NCBI GenBank assembly: GCA_016124655.1
Contig: WGNI01000003.1
Location: forward strand, 124,001-188,000
Direction: 5' to 3'
Length of the DNA: 64,000 nucleotides
DNA from: Alphaproteobacteria bacterium
GTDB taxonomy: Bacteria; Pseudomonadota; Alphaproteobacteria; Caulobacterales; Aquidulcibacteraceae
Shown: one piece after another, positions 51,487-60,829 of the stretch
Numbering within the stretch: position 1 is the stretch's first letter
Layout: every line of letters starts with the position of its first letter
Program-made: the position numbers and the translations under genes
The notes under the pieces: model-generated
Seen by the model: only the letters and a program-made list of their open reading frames with translations
Told to the model about the DNA's origin: nothing
Databases searched by the model: none

Positions 51487-52640
51487 CGACGCCGCGCGCG
51501 CGCTCAATCATTGCGGCGTTCGGAATAGCGGCCAGTTCTGGCGCCGCACTCGGGCTCTCTTTCCCGCTGTTGAACCTCAACCTCGATGATTGGGGCGTGT
51601 CGCCCGCCGGCATCGGCGCGTTCACCCTCGCCGCGTCCATCTCAACGCTCGTGGCCACGCCGCTGGCGCCGCCGCTCATGGCGCGGCTGCCGATCCGCAC
51701 CCTGGCCGCGCTCGGATTGGCCGTCATCGCCACAGCGTTCCTGTCGTATCACGAGACGCCGAATATCACAGCATGGCTCGGCTTGCGCGCCGCGGCCGGC
51801 ATGGCGTTCGCCGTGTTGTTCGTCGCGGCCGAGGCCTGGATCCTGGGGCTCGCCCCGGAGCGCCAGCGCGGATTGGTCCTGGGCCTCTACGCCTCAGCCT
51901 TCGCCGGGGCAATGGCGCTCGGCGGCGCCGCCGTCGCGTGGCTCGGGCATTCGGGCCGAGATAGCTTTCTCGCTGGCGCGGCGTGTTGCGCGGTCGGCGC
52001 GCTCTTCACGCTGCTGCCTGGCCCCGGCGTGACCGCGCCCAAGGGCGACGCGGCCCACCCTGATGCGCTCGTGCGGCGCATTGCAGCCGCGCCCGCGCTG
52101 ATGCTGGGCCCGCTGGTCATGGGTGCGATCGAAACCGCGAAATACAATCTGCTGCCGATTTATGCACGAGATGTCGGCTTCGCCGACGCCGCCGCCCCGC
52201 TCACCATCACCGCCGCGGGTTTCGGCGTTCTGACGCTTCAGCCGCTGATCGGCGCGCTGGCCGATCGCATCGGCGCCCAGGGAGCGCTTGTTGTGTGCGC
52301 GTCGGTAGGCGCAACTGCGCCCTTCGCCATCGTAGCCGCGGGCCCGGACCAAAACGCTGCGCTGGCGATGATCTTTCTCTATTCCGGCATGGTCACCGGC
52401 ATATACACCACCGGCTTGATCTGGCTGGGCCGCACCTTTGCGCCCGACCAGCTCGCCGCCGGCAACGCCGCCTACGCCTTGTCCTATGGGGTGGGCCAAT
52501 TGGCCGGCCCCGCCGCCGCTGGGCTTGCGTATTCCGCCGTGGGCCCGTTGGGGTTTCTCGCCACGCTGGCCGCCTTCAGCGCCGTTTACCTAGCGGTCCT
52601 CGGCGGCGCGCACGCCTGGCGGGCGCGCTCCAAGCCTTGA
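51483..52640 (+). CDS. MFS transporter
   Basis: The 385-residue protein has about twelve membrane helices and the MFS loop 2-3 motif in degenerate form (LGLAPERQRGLVLGLYASAFAGAMALGG in loop 4-5). The second half repeats the pattern (LQPLIGALADRIGAQG). It starts with a GTG overlapping the NUDIX stop (GTGA). The substrate is unknown; close relatives are putative drug or sugar exporters. Confidence 0.88.
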   Translation: MTTPRARSIIAAFGIAASSGAALGLSFPLLNLNLDDWGVSPAGIGAFTLAASISTLVATPLAPPLMARLPIRTLAALGLAVIATAFLSYHETPNITAWLGLRAAAGMAFAVLFVAAEAWILGLAPERQRGLVLGLYASAFAGAMALGGAAVAWLGHSGRDSFLAGAACCAVGALFTLLPGPGVTAPKGDAAHPDALVRRIAAAPALMLGPLVMGAIETAKYNLLPIYARDVGFADAAAPLTITAAGFGVLTLQPLIGALADRIGAQGALVVCASVGATAPFAIVAAGPDQNAALAMIFLYSGMVTGIYTTGLIWLGRTFAPDQLAAGNAAYALSYGVGQLAGPAAAGLAYSAVGPLGFLATLAAFSAVYLAVLGGAHAWRARSKP

Positions 52641-52706
52641 CTTCGCGCCCCACTTCGCGCATCTGGCGCGCTTCGTTTTCACACCCAGACCCCGCAGAGT
52701 TCCGTC

Positions 52707-52874
52707 ATGGCCAAGCCGACCGTCATCAAGATCCGCCTGAATTCGAGCGCGGACACCGGCTATTTCTACGTGACGAAAAAGAACCCGCGCACCAAGACGG
52801 AAAAGCTGAAGCTGAAGAAGTACGATCCCGTCGCGCGCAAGCACGTCGAGTTCGTCGAAGGCAAGATTAAGTAG
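52707..52874 (+). CDS. rpmG: 50S ribosomal protein L33
   Basis: The 55-residue product [20 protein letters not shown] and onward ([20 protein letters not shown]) is a normal L33 of the cysteine-free type, which does not need zinc. It sits between the MFS gene and the pleD/divK operon as in Caulobacter-like genomes. There is a weak candidate ribosome binding site only, CGCAGAG, before the ATG. Confidence 0.96.
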   Translation: MAKPTVIKIRLNSSADTGYFYVTKKNPRTKTEKLKLKKYDPVARKHVEFVEGKIK

Positions 52875-52915
52875 CAAGCCGAAGGCGCCGCCCGCCTTCC
52901 GCGATGGAGGCTGCG

Positions 52916-53050
52916 ATGGCGCGCAATACCGATCCCTTCGATCAACCTTGGTATCAAGCGCACATCGACGCGTTGCGGGCGATGTCCAGCCGAGACGCAC
53001 GTCCGATGGACGCGCAGCCTAAGCCACGCGCACGCCGCTGCGCCCGATGA
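52916..53050 (+). CDS. Small hypothetical protein
   Basis: The frame gives 44 residues (MARNTDPFDQPWYQAHIDAL, then a basic tail PKPRARRCAR). GGAGG lies 6 nt before this ATG, which itself belongs to a second in-frame ATG at 52904. The 3' end overlaps the convergent pleD gene by 32 bp. The good ribosome binding site and the tight place after rpmG favour expression, but so short a frame could be chance. Confidence 0.4.
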   Translation: MARNTDPFDQPWYQAHIDALRAMSSRDARPMDAQPKPRARRCAR

Positions 53051-54395
53051 CGCGATTGCGCCCGGAGCGTTTCGCTTCATAGAGCGCTTCATCCGCGCGC
53101 TTGATGAGACTGTCGGGCGTCTCATCCCGCCCTTCGCTGGCGGCGACGCCGATCGAAACCGTCACGTCCAGCATTTCCCCGCCGCCGACAATAAACGGCG
53201 CGCCGGCGACCTGGCGGCGAATCCGCTCCGCGGCGATGCACGCGGAATCGCCTGTAATGCCTGGCATCACGATGCAGAATTCCTCGCCGCCCATGCGGCA
53301 CGCGAAATCGATCGGGCGCACATTCGACGCCAGCCGCGCGGAGAATTCACGCAGCACGTCATCGCCGGCGTCATGACCCAGCGCGTCGTTGATTTTCTTG
53401 AAGTGATCGATGTCGAGCGTCATGAGCGAAATGGGCGACCCGCCAAGTGCTGCGCGGCGCACCAGCGGCGTCAATTGCCCCATCAGGAAGCGACGATTGA
53501 ACAGGCCCGTCAATTGATCGGTCACGGCAAGTTCAATGCTTTGGTCGATCACCGCGCGCAGCGCATCCATCGACCGTTTGCGCTTGATCAGCGCGCGCGC
53601 CCGCGCCGCCAATTCTTCTTCGTCCACCGGGCGGTGGATGATGTCATGGGCCCCGAACTCCAGCGCGCGCACCGCGCGCTCGCGGTCGTCGGGATCGACC
53701 ACCGCCAGGATCGGCAGATGCCGCGTGGCCTCGACCGAGCGCATTTTCGCGATGACACGGAAACCGTCGAACCCTTTTGAGTAAAGCGAAACGATCATCA
53801 TGTCCGGCGGCGCATTGTCGTTCGCGGCCGGCTCATCGAAGCGCCGCACCGCATGCACGGCCAGCATCGTCTTCATCCGCGCGGCCTGGCGTTCATTGTC
53901 GTCCACGATCAGGATCACGCCCGGCGCCGCAGCGCGCGAAGACAGAATTTGCGCACGCCGCTCGATATCGATGACGCCCAGCCGCGCCCCCATGGCCTCG
54001 CGCGAGCGCAATTCGTCGGTCACCACTTTCAGCCGCACCAGATTGCGCACGCGCGCCATCAGCTGCACGTCGTCGATCGGCTTGGTGAGAAAATCCTCCG
54101 CGCCCGCCTCAAGACCTTTCAAGCGATGCTCGCGCCGGTCGAGGGCGGTGACCAAGATCACCGGAATATCGCGGGTCTCGCGTTCGGCCTTGAGCCGTCG
54201 GCACACCTCGAACCCGTCCACGCCCGGCATCATCACGTCGAGCAGAACGATATCGGGCTTGTCGCGCCGCGCGACATGGATGGCTTCCTCGCCGCGGCTT
54301 GCGGTGAGCACGTCGAAATATTCCGCCGTCAGCTTGGCGTGCAGAAGCCGGACGTTCGCCTCGACGTCGTCGACGACAAGAACGCGCGCGCTCAT
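53019..54395 (-). CDS. pleD: Response regulator diguanylate cyclase PleD
   Basis: The 458-residue protein has a REC domain with phosphoacceptor Asp in DIVLLDVMMPG, a second REC-like domain in which Ser replaces the acceptor Asp (DMMIVSLYSKGFDGF), and a GGDEF domain with RMGGEEFCIV and the inhibitory I-site RPID five residues before it. This is the layout of Caulobacter PleD, which makes c-di-GMP at the stalked pole during the swarmer-to-stalked transition. divK lies 10 bp upstream on the same strand, as in Caulobacter. Confidence 0.95.
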   Translation of the reverse strand: MSARVLVVDDVEANVRLLHAKLTAEYFDVLTASRGEEAIHVARRDKPDIVLLDVMMPGVDGFEVCRRLKAERETRDIPVILVTALDRREHRLKGLEAGAEDFLTKPIDDVQLMARVRNLVRLKVVTDELRSREAMGARLGVIDIERRAQILSSRAAAPGVILIVDDNERQAARMKTMLAVHAVRRFDEPAANDNAPPDMMIVSLYSKGFDGFRVIAKMRSVEATRHLPILAVVDPDDRERAVRALEFGAHDIIHRPVDEEELAARARALIKRKRSMDALRAVIDQSIELAVTDQLTGLFNRRFLMGQLTPLVRRAALGGSPISLMTLDIDHFKKINDALGHDAGDDVLREFSARLASNVRPIDFACRMGGEEFCIVMPGITGDSACIAAERIRRQVAGAPFIVGGGEMLDVTVSIGVAASEGRDETPDSLIKRADEALYEAKRSGRNRVIGRSGVRVA

Positions 54396-54405
54396 GGCCG
54401 CGGCC

Positions 54406-54771
54406 CTATCCCGCGAGCCGCTTCACCGCATCGAGAAAGGTCGTCACCGAGATCGGCTTGGACAGATACGCCTCGCAGCCCCCCGCGCGGATGCGCTGCT
54501 CGTCTCCGCGCATGGCAAACGCGGTGACGGCCAAAACGGGGATGGCTTTCAGCTGGGCGTCCTTTTTCAATTGCTCGGTGATCTCAAGGCCTGAGATGTC
54601 GGGCAATTGAATGTCCATCACGATCAGATCGGGTTTGTGCTGACGCGCCAACGGCAGGGCCTGACGTCCGTCACGCGTCTTTACGACCGCGTAACCAAAC
54701 GCCTCCAACAAGTCGTTGAACAAGCGCATATTCAACTCGTTGTCTTCGACAATGAGAACCGTCTTGGCCAT
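54406..54771 (-). CDS. divK: Single-domain response regulator DivK
   Basis: The 121-residue protein is one receiver domain: [36 protein letters not shown] with the phosphoacceptor Asp, [12 protein letters not shown] and the conserved Lys in YLSKPISV. DivK carries phosphate between DivJ and PleC and controls DivL and CtrA activity in the cell cycle. It forms an operon with pleD. The start [11 protein letters not shown] was chosen at the domain start; the in-frame codons before it lack similarity. Confidence 0.95.
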   Translation of the reverse strand: MAKTVLIVEDNELNMRLFNDLLEAFGYAVVKTRDGRQALPLARQHKPDLIVMDIQLPDISGLEITEQLKKDAQLKAIPVLAVTAFAMRGDEQRIRAGGCEAYLSKPISVTTFLDAVKRLAG

Positions 54772-54951
54772 GCCGTATGCCGTCCGCCCAATGCGGCCTT
54801 TCTGAGTGCGGGCGCGCGCGCCCATGCCGCCTGGGCGGACAGAAGGACGCTGCGAACGCCCGCTTGTCTACCGCAGAAGGCCTTAATGGACCCCTGACCC
54901 GCGGCGCCCGTATTAAGGCGGCGGGAAGAAATTCCGTAGCGGGGAGAGCAC

Positions 54952-55842
54952 ATGCGGGCCGGAATCGATCTCGGCGGCACAAAAATCGAGGCGATTCTGA
55001 TGGATAGCGCAGGCGCCATCCGCGCCCGGACGCGCATTCCAACCCCCAAATCCTACCCCGACTGCCTCGCCGCGCTCGAATCAGCGCTCGCCGAAGGTGA
55101 GCGCCAGGCTGGCGCGCGCGCCGCCCGGATCGGCGTCGGCATTCCCGGCTCCCCCTCTGCCGGGACCGGCCTGGTCCGCAACGCCAACTCCACGTGGCTC
55201 AACGGCCGCCCATTCGCGCAGGACCTAGAGCGCGCGCTAGGAAGGCCAGTCCGCGCGGCGAACGACGCCAATTGCTTCGCCCTCTCGGAAGCGACTGACG
55301 GCGCAGGCGCTGGCGCTGCATCCGTGTTCGGCGTCATCCTTGGCACAGGCTGCGGGGGCGGCGTGGTCGTCGATGGAAGGCTCTTGCAGGGCCGCAACGG
55401 CGTCGGCGGCGAATGGGGTCACAACCCGCTGCCCTGGGCCCGTGCGGACGAACATCCAGGCCCCGCCTGCTGGTGCGGCAAGACCTCTTGCCTGGAGACC
55501 TGGGTCTCCGGACCGGGCCTGGAGGAAGACCATGTCCGCCGCGGCGGCGCTCCGCGCAGCGCTGCCGAAATTGCAGCGGCGGACGATGCGCTGTCTCGCG
55601 CCGCAATGGCCGCCCACGCCGACAGACTCGCGCGCGGTCTGGCCAGCGTCGTCAATGTGATAGACCCGGACGTCATCGTGCTCGGCGGCGGCGTATCGAA
55701 CGCGCCGAACATCGCCGCGCGCGTCGAAGCGCTGCTGCCGGCTTACGTCTTCTCCGACGTCGTGCGCACACAGGTCGTGCGCAACATGCACGGCGATTCC
55801 AGCGGCGTGCGCGGCGCCGCCTGGCTGTGGAGCGCGGACTAA
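54952..55842 (+). CDS. ROK family sugar kinase (fructokinase-like)
   Basis: The 296-residue protein has ROK features: the ATP/phosphate motif MRAGIDLGGTKIEAILMD, GVGIPGSPSAGTG, NDANCFALSEA with the catalytic Asp, GTGCGGGVVVDG, and the zinc-binding GHNPLPW...CWCGKTSCLETWVSG region. Such kinases phosphorylate fructose, glucose or N-acetyl sugars. It precedes dinB by 4 bp, so the two are probably co-transcribed. A good purine-rich site (GGGGAGAG) lies before the ATG. Confidence 0.92.
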   Translation: MRAGIDLGGTKIEAILMDSAGAIRARTRIPTPKSYPDCLAALESALAEGERQAGARAARIGVGIPGSPSAGTGLVRNANSTWLNGRPFAQDLERALGRPVRAANDANCFALSEATDGAGAGAASVFGVILGTGCGGGVVVDGRLLQGRNGVGGEWGHNPLPWARADEHPGPACWCGKTSCLETWVSGPGLEEDHVRRGGAPRSAAEIAAADDALSRAAMAAHADRLARGLASVVNVIDPDVIVLGGGVSNAPNIAARVEALLPAYVFSDVVRTQVVRNMHGDSSGVRGAAWLWSAD

Positions 55843-55846
55843 CGCG

Positions 55847-57115
55847 ATGATGCTGTGCCGCGCATGCGCGCATCTGTTTGAGAACGGCGAACACTGCCCG
55901 GCCTGCGGCGACGATTTCCTGCTGACGCATGCCGAACTCGGCGCCCTCTCGATTGCGCACATCGATTGCGATGCGTTCTACGCCTCGATCGAAAAACGCG
56001 ACGATCCATCGCTTGCGGCAAAACCGGTGATCGTCGGCGGCGGCAAGCGCGGCGTCGTCTCCACCGCCTGCTACATCGCGCGCGCGTTCGGCGTGCGCTC
56101 GGCCATGCCGATGTTCAAGGCCTTGAAGCTCTGCCCCAACGCGGTCGTCGTGAAGCCGAACATGGCCAAATATGTCGAGGAGGGGAAAGTCATCCGCGCC
56201 ATGATGCAGGCGCTGACGCCGCAAGTGGAGCCGATCTCCATCGATGAAGCGTTTCTCGATCTCTCCGGCACGCAGGCCCTCCATCGTGCAGCGCCCGCGC
56301 AATCCCTGGCGAGACTGCAAGCGCAAATCGCCGAGGACCGCGGCCTCACCGTTTCGGTCGGGCTGTCCTTCAACAAGTTTCTCGCGAAGATGGCCTCCGA
56401 CATGGATAAGCCGCGCGGCTTTTGCGTCATCGGCCGCGCCGATGCGCTCGACGTGTTGGCGCCGCGCTCGGTGAGCGCCTTGCCCGGCGTCGGACCGGCG
56501 GCCGCGACCGCGCTCGCCAAACGCGGCTGGCGCACCATCGGCGATCTGCGCGCCGCTGGCGAACGAAGGCTCGTCGAAGCGTTGGGCGATTGGGGCCGCC
56601 GATTGCACCAGCTTTCCCTTGCACAGGACTCCCGCGCCGTGGACCCGCACGGCGAACGCAAAAGCGTGTCGGCAGAAACGACGTTCTTCGAAGACATCCG
56701 CGCGCGCGACGCGCTGGAGGATATTCTGTGGGACTTAAGCGAGCGCGTCGCCGCACGTTGCCGCGCCAACGCACTGGCGGGCCGCACGCTGACCTTGAAG
56801 CTCCGGCGCGCGGATTTTCAGATCGTCACCCGCCGCACGCAATTGCACGAGCCCACCATCCTCGCCGCGCGCATCTTCGCCGCCGCGCGCGAGCTGCTGG
56901 CCCCGCTGGCCGAGGGCCGCACGGCCTATCGCCTCATCGGCGTGGGTCTCTCGGATTTTTCCGACGCCGCAGCGGCGGATAAAGGCGACCTCATCGACAC
57001 GCGCACGCCGAAGCAGGCCGCCGCCGAAGCAGCCGTGGCGCAGACCCGCGAGAAATTCGGCCGCGGCGCCGTCGTCACCGGGCGCGCGCTGCGATCGCAC
57101 GACAAGGATGACTAA
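55847..57115 (+). CDS. dinB: DNA polymerase IV with N-terminal zinc ribbon
   Basis: The 422-residue Y-family polymerase has the palm motifs IAHIDCDAFYASIEKRDDP, FGVRSAMPMFKALKLCP and PISIDEAFLDLSGT with the catalytic Asp/Glu residues, then thumb and little-finger domains. Before the polymerase core are 38 residues with four cysteines (C4, C7, C17, C20 in CRACAHLFENGEHCPAC) that look like a zinc ribbon; this is not in E. coli DinB. Pol IV performs error-prone lesion bypass. The TIR/SLOG cassette ends exactly at the next base on the opposite strand. Confidence 0.93.
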   Translation: MMLCRACAHLFENGEHCPACGDDFLLTHAELGALSIAHIDCDAFYASIEKRDDPSLAAKPVIVGGGKRGVVSTACYIARAFGVRSAMPMFKALKLCPNAVVVKPNMAKYVEEGKVIRAMMQALTPQVEPISIDEAFLDLSGTQALHRAAPAQSLARLQAQIAEDRGLTVSVGLSFNKFLAKMASDMDKPRGFCVIGRADALDVLAPRSVSALPGVGPAAATALAKRGWRTIGDLRAAGERRLVEALGDWGRRLHQLSLAQDSRAVDPHGERKSVSAETTFFEDIRARDALEDILWDLSERVAARCRANALAGRTLTLKLRRADFQIVTRRTQLHEPTILAARIFAAARELLAPLAEGRTAYRLIGVGLSDFSDAAAADKGDLIDTRTPKQAAAEAAVAQTREKFGRGAVVTGRALRSHDKDD

Positions 57116-59107
57116 TTAAACAGGAATGGTGAGGTGCTTGCCGCCGAACACCGCCTGCCAGCTCTCGATCTCCGACACCACGACATCATCGGCATTGTGC
57201 GCAAGCCGCGCGACGGCGTCATAATCGATCGCCGCATCGCCTTCCGCCATCAGCGTGTCGATGCGGCCCGCAATCGCGCCGAGCTTTTCCGCAGCGACCT
57301 GCGAGATCGCGGAGAACCGTTCGAAATCCCCGAAATATCGCACACCCGCGATCGTTGCGCCAAGCAGCGGCAGGATCACGCCAAAATAGGTGAACTGGCT
57401 GATCGAGCGCGACGTCAGCATATCCAGGTTGGGCGCGATGGCGCCGGCGGCGTTCAAGATGAGATAGCCCGCGACCACCACGATTGCGCAGATGAACAGC
57501 GCAGTCGACAGCCGGTCGAGCCCTTCATGCACGTGATGCAGACGCTTGGCCTTCTCCACATGATAATCGCGCTGCGCCACGATATGCGGACGCAGCACCT
57601 GCGCGAGCGCGCTGCGCAGATAATCCTGCGTCACCGTCACCGGCGGCAATCCGACATCGCGCAGCGTCTGCCGCGCATAGGCTTCCGGCCACGACGTCTC
57701 CACCCCGCGCGGCCAGCGCCCCGCAGGGCGCGCGACCCCAATCGCCAGCAGAATGGGATTGTGCCGCAGATATTCCGCAACCCGCCGCATTTCGAACCAG
57801 CGTCCGTGCCAGCGCCGCCGTCCGCCGAGCACGGTGATGAACACGATCGCGCACAACAACGTCAATTCGAACAGCGCGAACTGCCACTTCTGATCGTAGG
57901 AAAAGAACGGCATGTAAGTGAGCCCGCCGATCGCCGCGAGCGCCGACAGCGCGAAGTTCAAAATCATGCCGCCGCGATACGCATCGGACAGATAGGTCGA
58001 GATGCCGTCGCTCCAGGCGAAGCGCTCGGCGACCTTGCGCTTCAGATCGCCGACGAAATCCTGAGGCAGTCCAGGCAGCGCAGCAATACGGCCGAGGAAG
58101 TCCCGCCACGGGCCATCGGCGATCTCCGCCGGCGTCGCATAGGTCTGCCGCAGCGATTTCAGCGGCGCGCCGCCGCCGCCGAACACCGCCTCGATGCGCC
58201 GGTAGCCGTGCCAGAACCGCCCGCTTTTCGGTTTCCAGCGCTCCTGCAAGAATGCCGGAAAGCCGTGGTCGTCCGTGTTTTGTGAAGCGAGGGGCGCAAG
58301 CGCGGCGCGCACGATCTCGCCGAGCGCCGCATCCTGCTCGGCCGCGCCTGCCGGGAGCGGCGCGGTGAGATCTTCCGGCGAGCGCAGCACCCGCCAAGCC
58401 TGCGGCGCTTCTGGACGCATCCAGATCACCGGCACCCCGTTTTCCAGGGCGGTGGCGATGGTGTGGCCTGTGCCGCCGAATTGCGTGCGGCTTGCGCCAT
58501 CCCAGATCGCAAGCACGACGTCGGACTGTTCGATGACGATGCGCGACGCCAGGGTGTAACGGTGCGAAGCCTCCGCATCGAACGCGGCCGCGGCCTGCGC
58601 ATCGCCGCGCGCGCGCCGCGTGTAAAGCTCTTCAATCAGCGCATCCCGATCGGCGAGCGCGAAAATGCGCGCGCGTTCAGCATAGGCGAAGAACCGATCC
58701 GCAGCGTCCTGGCTCAACGCCGCCGGCGCGCCGTCCGCACGCGCATGCGCATGCGCCAGAAGCGCGATCGCCTCTTCGCCGTCCGCCGGCGCCGCCGTCG
58801 CAGCGCTCAGCGCCAGGCCGAACGGCAAGGGCGCGACGATCTCCCAATTCAGCGCCTTGGCGGCGTCCGCGCAGAATTGATCGGCGCCGTCGGCGAGCAT
58901 GGAATAAAGCCGCGGCGCGCCGCGCGATGCACGCCAGCGCGCATCGATCACAGCCGTCGTCAGCGCATCAAGCCGCGCAAGCAAGTCCGTGCACGCCGCG
59001 CGCACGTCGGCTTGATTGGCGGAGAGCGCGGCATTGTTCAGCCGATGACCGGTGACGCCCACACACAAGCGCACGGGCGGCGGCGGAGGCGCCGTGACCG
59101 TACTCAC
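57116..59107 (-). CDS. SLOG-domain protein with four C-terminal membrane helices
   Basis: The 663-residue product starts with a SLOG/LSDAT-like nucleotide-binding domain (about residues 12-280): RLCVGVTGHRLNN, SMLADGADQFCADAA, and the glycine-rich SDVVLAIWDGASRTQFGGTGHTIATAL. The C-terminal part has helices near 380-400, 408-428, 533-556 and 571-592, with a long cytoplasmic stretch between pairs, like the SLATT-type membrane effectors found with SLOG and SMODS proteins. Family logic predicts that the SLOG part senses or makes a nucleotide signal and the membrane part forms a pore on activation. Its start overlaps the TIR gene stop by 4 bp. Confidence 0.8.
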   Translation of the reverse strand: MSTVTAPPPPPVRLCVGVTGHRLNNAALSANQADVRAACTDLLARLDALTTAVIDARWRASRGAPRLYSMLADGADQFCADAAKALNWEIVAPLPFGLALSAATAAPADGEEAIALLAHAHARADGAPAALSQDAADRFFAYAERARIFALADRDALIEELYTRRARGDAQAAAAFDAEASHRYTLASRIVIEQSDVVLAIWDGASRTQFGGTGHTIATALENGVPVIWMRPEAPQAWRVLRSPEDLTAPLPAGAAEQDAALGEIVRAALAPLASQNTDDHGFPAFLQERWKPKSGRFWHGYRRIEAVFGGGGAPLKSLRQTYATPAEIADGPWRDFLGRIAALPGLPQDFVGDLKRKVAERFAWSDGISTYLSDAYRGGMILNFALSALAAIGGLTYMPFFSYDQKWQFALFELTLLCAIVFITVLGGRRRWHGRWFEMRRVAEYLRHNPILLAIGVARPAGRWPRGVETSWPEAYARQTLRDVGLPPVTVTQDYLRSALAQVLRPHIVAQRDYHVEKAKRLHHVHEGLDRLSTALFICAIVVVAGYLILNAAGAIAPNLDMLTSRSISQFTYFGVILPLLGATIAGVRYFGDFERFSAISQVAAEKLGAIAGRIDTLMAEGDAAIDYDAVARLAHNADDVVVSEIESWQAVFGGKHLTIPV

Positions 59108-60687
59108 GACGCAGCGGCGACCCGAAACCCGATCGTGGAATCGCGCACATTGCGCGACACGCGCGCGCGATTGGCGCTGCGAAACTCATTCGGGCCCGAC
59201 CGCCAGCTGGCGTCGCGCACCACGCGCTGCGCGCAATTGCCGGACGTGACCGGCCGTCCGTCTGCAGGCGCTCCGGTGTAGGAATTGACATAGCAATCCT
59301 CCACCCATTCGCGCAGGTTTCCGCCCATTGCGTGCAGCCCGAACGGATTGGCCCACACGCGATCGAACGGCTGCGTCTGTCCCGTGATCGCGCGCGAACG
59401 ATCATAAGAGGCGCCCCACGGAAACGCCGTGTCGGAGCCCGCGCGCGCGGCGTATTCCCATTCCGATTCCGATGGCAGGCGATAGGCGCGCCCCGACTTG
59501 CGCGACAGCCACTGCACATAAGCCTGCGCATCATCCCACGATACGCTGAGCGCGGGACGATCGCCGCGCCCCCAGCCGCGATCGCCGGGGGTATAACCGC
59601 GGCATCCGCCATCGGCCACGCACGCATCCCATTGCGCAAATGTGACTTCGCTTGCCGCCATCGCGAACGCTTGAATCTGCACGCTATGGCGCGGACCTTC
59701 CCACGGATTGCGCCCGCGCTCGTTGTCCGGCGAACCCATTTGGAACGATCCGCCCGTCAGCCGCACCATGATCGGGCAATCGCTGCAATCCTGAAACACC
59801 GCGCCCTGCGGCGCCGCGGGTTGCGCCGTCGCTTGCGGCGCGGACGCTTGCGGCGCTTGCGCGGTTTCCGACGGTTCTGCAGCAGCGGGCGCCGCGTCAG
59901 CCTGCACCGCCGCGGGCGCCGGCGGCGTTGGCGGATTGTCTCCGCTCATGAACACGTACGCGCCAAACGCGGCCGCCGCGAGCGCCGCCGCGCCCAAGAT
60001 CAGCGGCATCGGCGAGCCGCCGGATTTCTCCGCTTTGCGCCGTGGCCGCGGCGCGGCAGCGACAGGATCGGGCGCAGGCGTCGCAGCGACCAGTTGCGGC
60101 GCAGCGGGCTTACGCAGCGCGTCCAACCGCCGCCGTGCGAGATCCGCGAAATGCCCGCTCGGAAAACGTTTCAGATAAGACTCGAAGTCCGCGGGATCGC
60201 TGCTGCTCTGCACCGATGTCCAAAACGCCGCCTCGAGCGACTCTGAGGGTTCTTCCGCGCGCACAGCCGGCGCAGGCGCTGGCGCAACCGCTGCGGCGCC
60301 GCCGATCCGCGCGCGCACATCCTCCAGGAAATCGAGCCAGTGCGGGTCCTTGTGATCGCCGCTCCAATGCGAAAGATCGGCGGTCTGGATCAGCTCAAAC
60401 AGGATCGGCCGCTCGCACGGCTCGATCATCGCCGGCACCAGCGCTGATTTGCGTTCGCCGAGCGTGGCCTCCGCGCGCACCCATTTCGATTTCACCGAAC
60501 GCTGCGACCATAAAACGACTACAGCTTTCGCCTCGCGCAGATGACGCTCAGTCACTTCATCATAGGTTTCCCCGGCGCGCAGGACCGTGTCCCACCACAC
60601 CGAGATGCCGTCCGCTTCCAGCGCCTCGGCGATCAACTTCGCCTTGGCCTGATCCTCCCGATTGTAGGACAAGAATACGTCCGGCAT
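59104..60687 (-). CDS. TIR-transmembrane-FGE (sulfatase-modifying-factor-like) protein
   Basis: The 527-residue product has an N-terminal TIR domain (1-128: PDVFLSYNREDQAKAKLIAE and SVKSKWVRAE, catalytic Glu73 expected). A DPADFESYLKRFPSGHFADL-type helical repeat lies at about 160-191, one membrane helix at 227-247, and a Pro/Ala-rich linker follows. The C-terminal FGE/SUMF1-type domain (297-527) shows TGGSFQMGSPDNERGR, YRLPSESEWEYAARAGSDT, GLHAMGGNLREWVEDCY and GFRVAAAS. TIR domains of this type often hydrolyse NAD+, and FGE-like domains in conflict systems are thought to bind ligands or peptides. The membrane helix puts TIR in the cytoplasm and FGE probably outside. It is the first gene of the pair with the SLOG protein. 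Confidence 0.85.
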   Translation of the reverse strand: MPDVFLSYNREDQAKAKLIAEALEADGISVWWDTVLRAGETYDEVTERHLREAKAVVVLWSQRSVKSKWVRAEATLGERKSALVPAMIEPCERPILFELIQTADLSHWSGDHKDPHWLDFLEDVRARIGGAAAVAPAPAPAVRAEEPSESLEAAFWTSVQSSSDPADFESYLKRFPSGHFADLARRRLDALRKPAAPQLVAATPAPDPVAAAPRPRRKAEKSGGSPMPLILGAAALAAAAFGAYVFMSGDNPPTPPAPAAVQADAAPAAAEPSETAQAPQASAPQATAQPAAPQGAVFQDCSDCPIMVRLTGGSFQMGSPDNERGRNPWEGPRHSVQIQAFAMAASEVTFAQWDACVADGGCRGYTPGDRGWGRGDRPALSVSWDDAQAYVQWLSRKSGRAYRLPSESEWEYAARAGSDTAFPWGASYDRSRAITGQTQPFDRVWANPFGLHAMGGNLREWVEDCYVNSYTGAPADGRPVTSGNCAQRVVRDASWRSGPNEFRSANRARVSRNVRDSTIGFRVAAAS

Positions 60688-60829
60688 GTCGCCCCCAACT
60701 TATATTGCTGATCGTACAGGTTTTTGCACGGAGGTCTATTTGCGCCGAAGTCGGATGAGCGCTCTTGCCGCGCCCTTGATCCGGCGCACGCTGTTGGGCC
60801 ACATCGCTGTCGCAACGGGAGCACTCGCC

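Noticed and set aside
57116-60687. TIR/SLOG cassette considered as a Thoeris or CBASS locus
   Set aside because: There is no Sir2/ThsA protein, no SMODS or other cyclic-nucleotide synthase and no ubiquitin-like accessory genes nearby; only the TIR and SLOG domains are shared.
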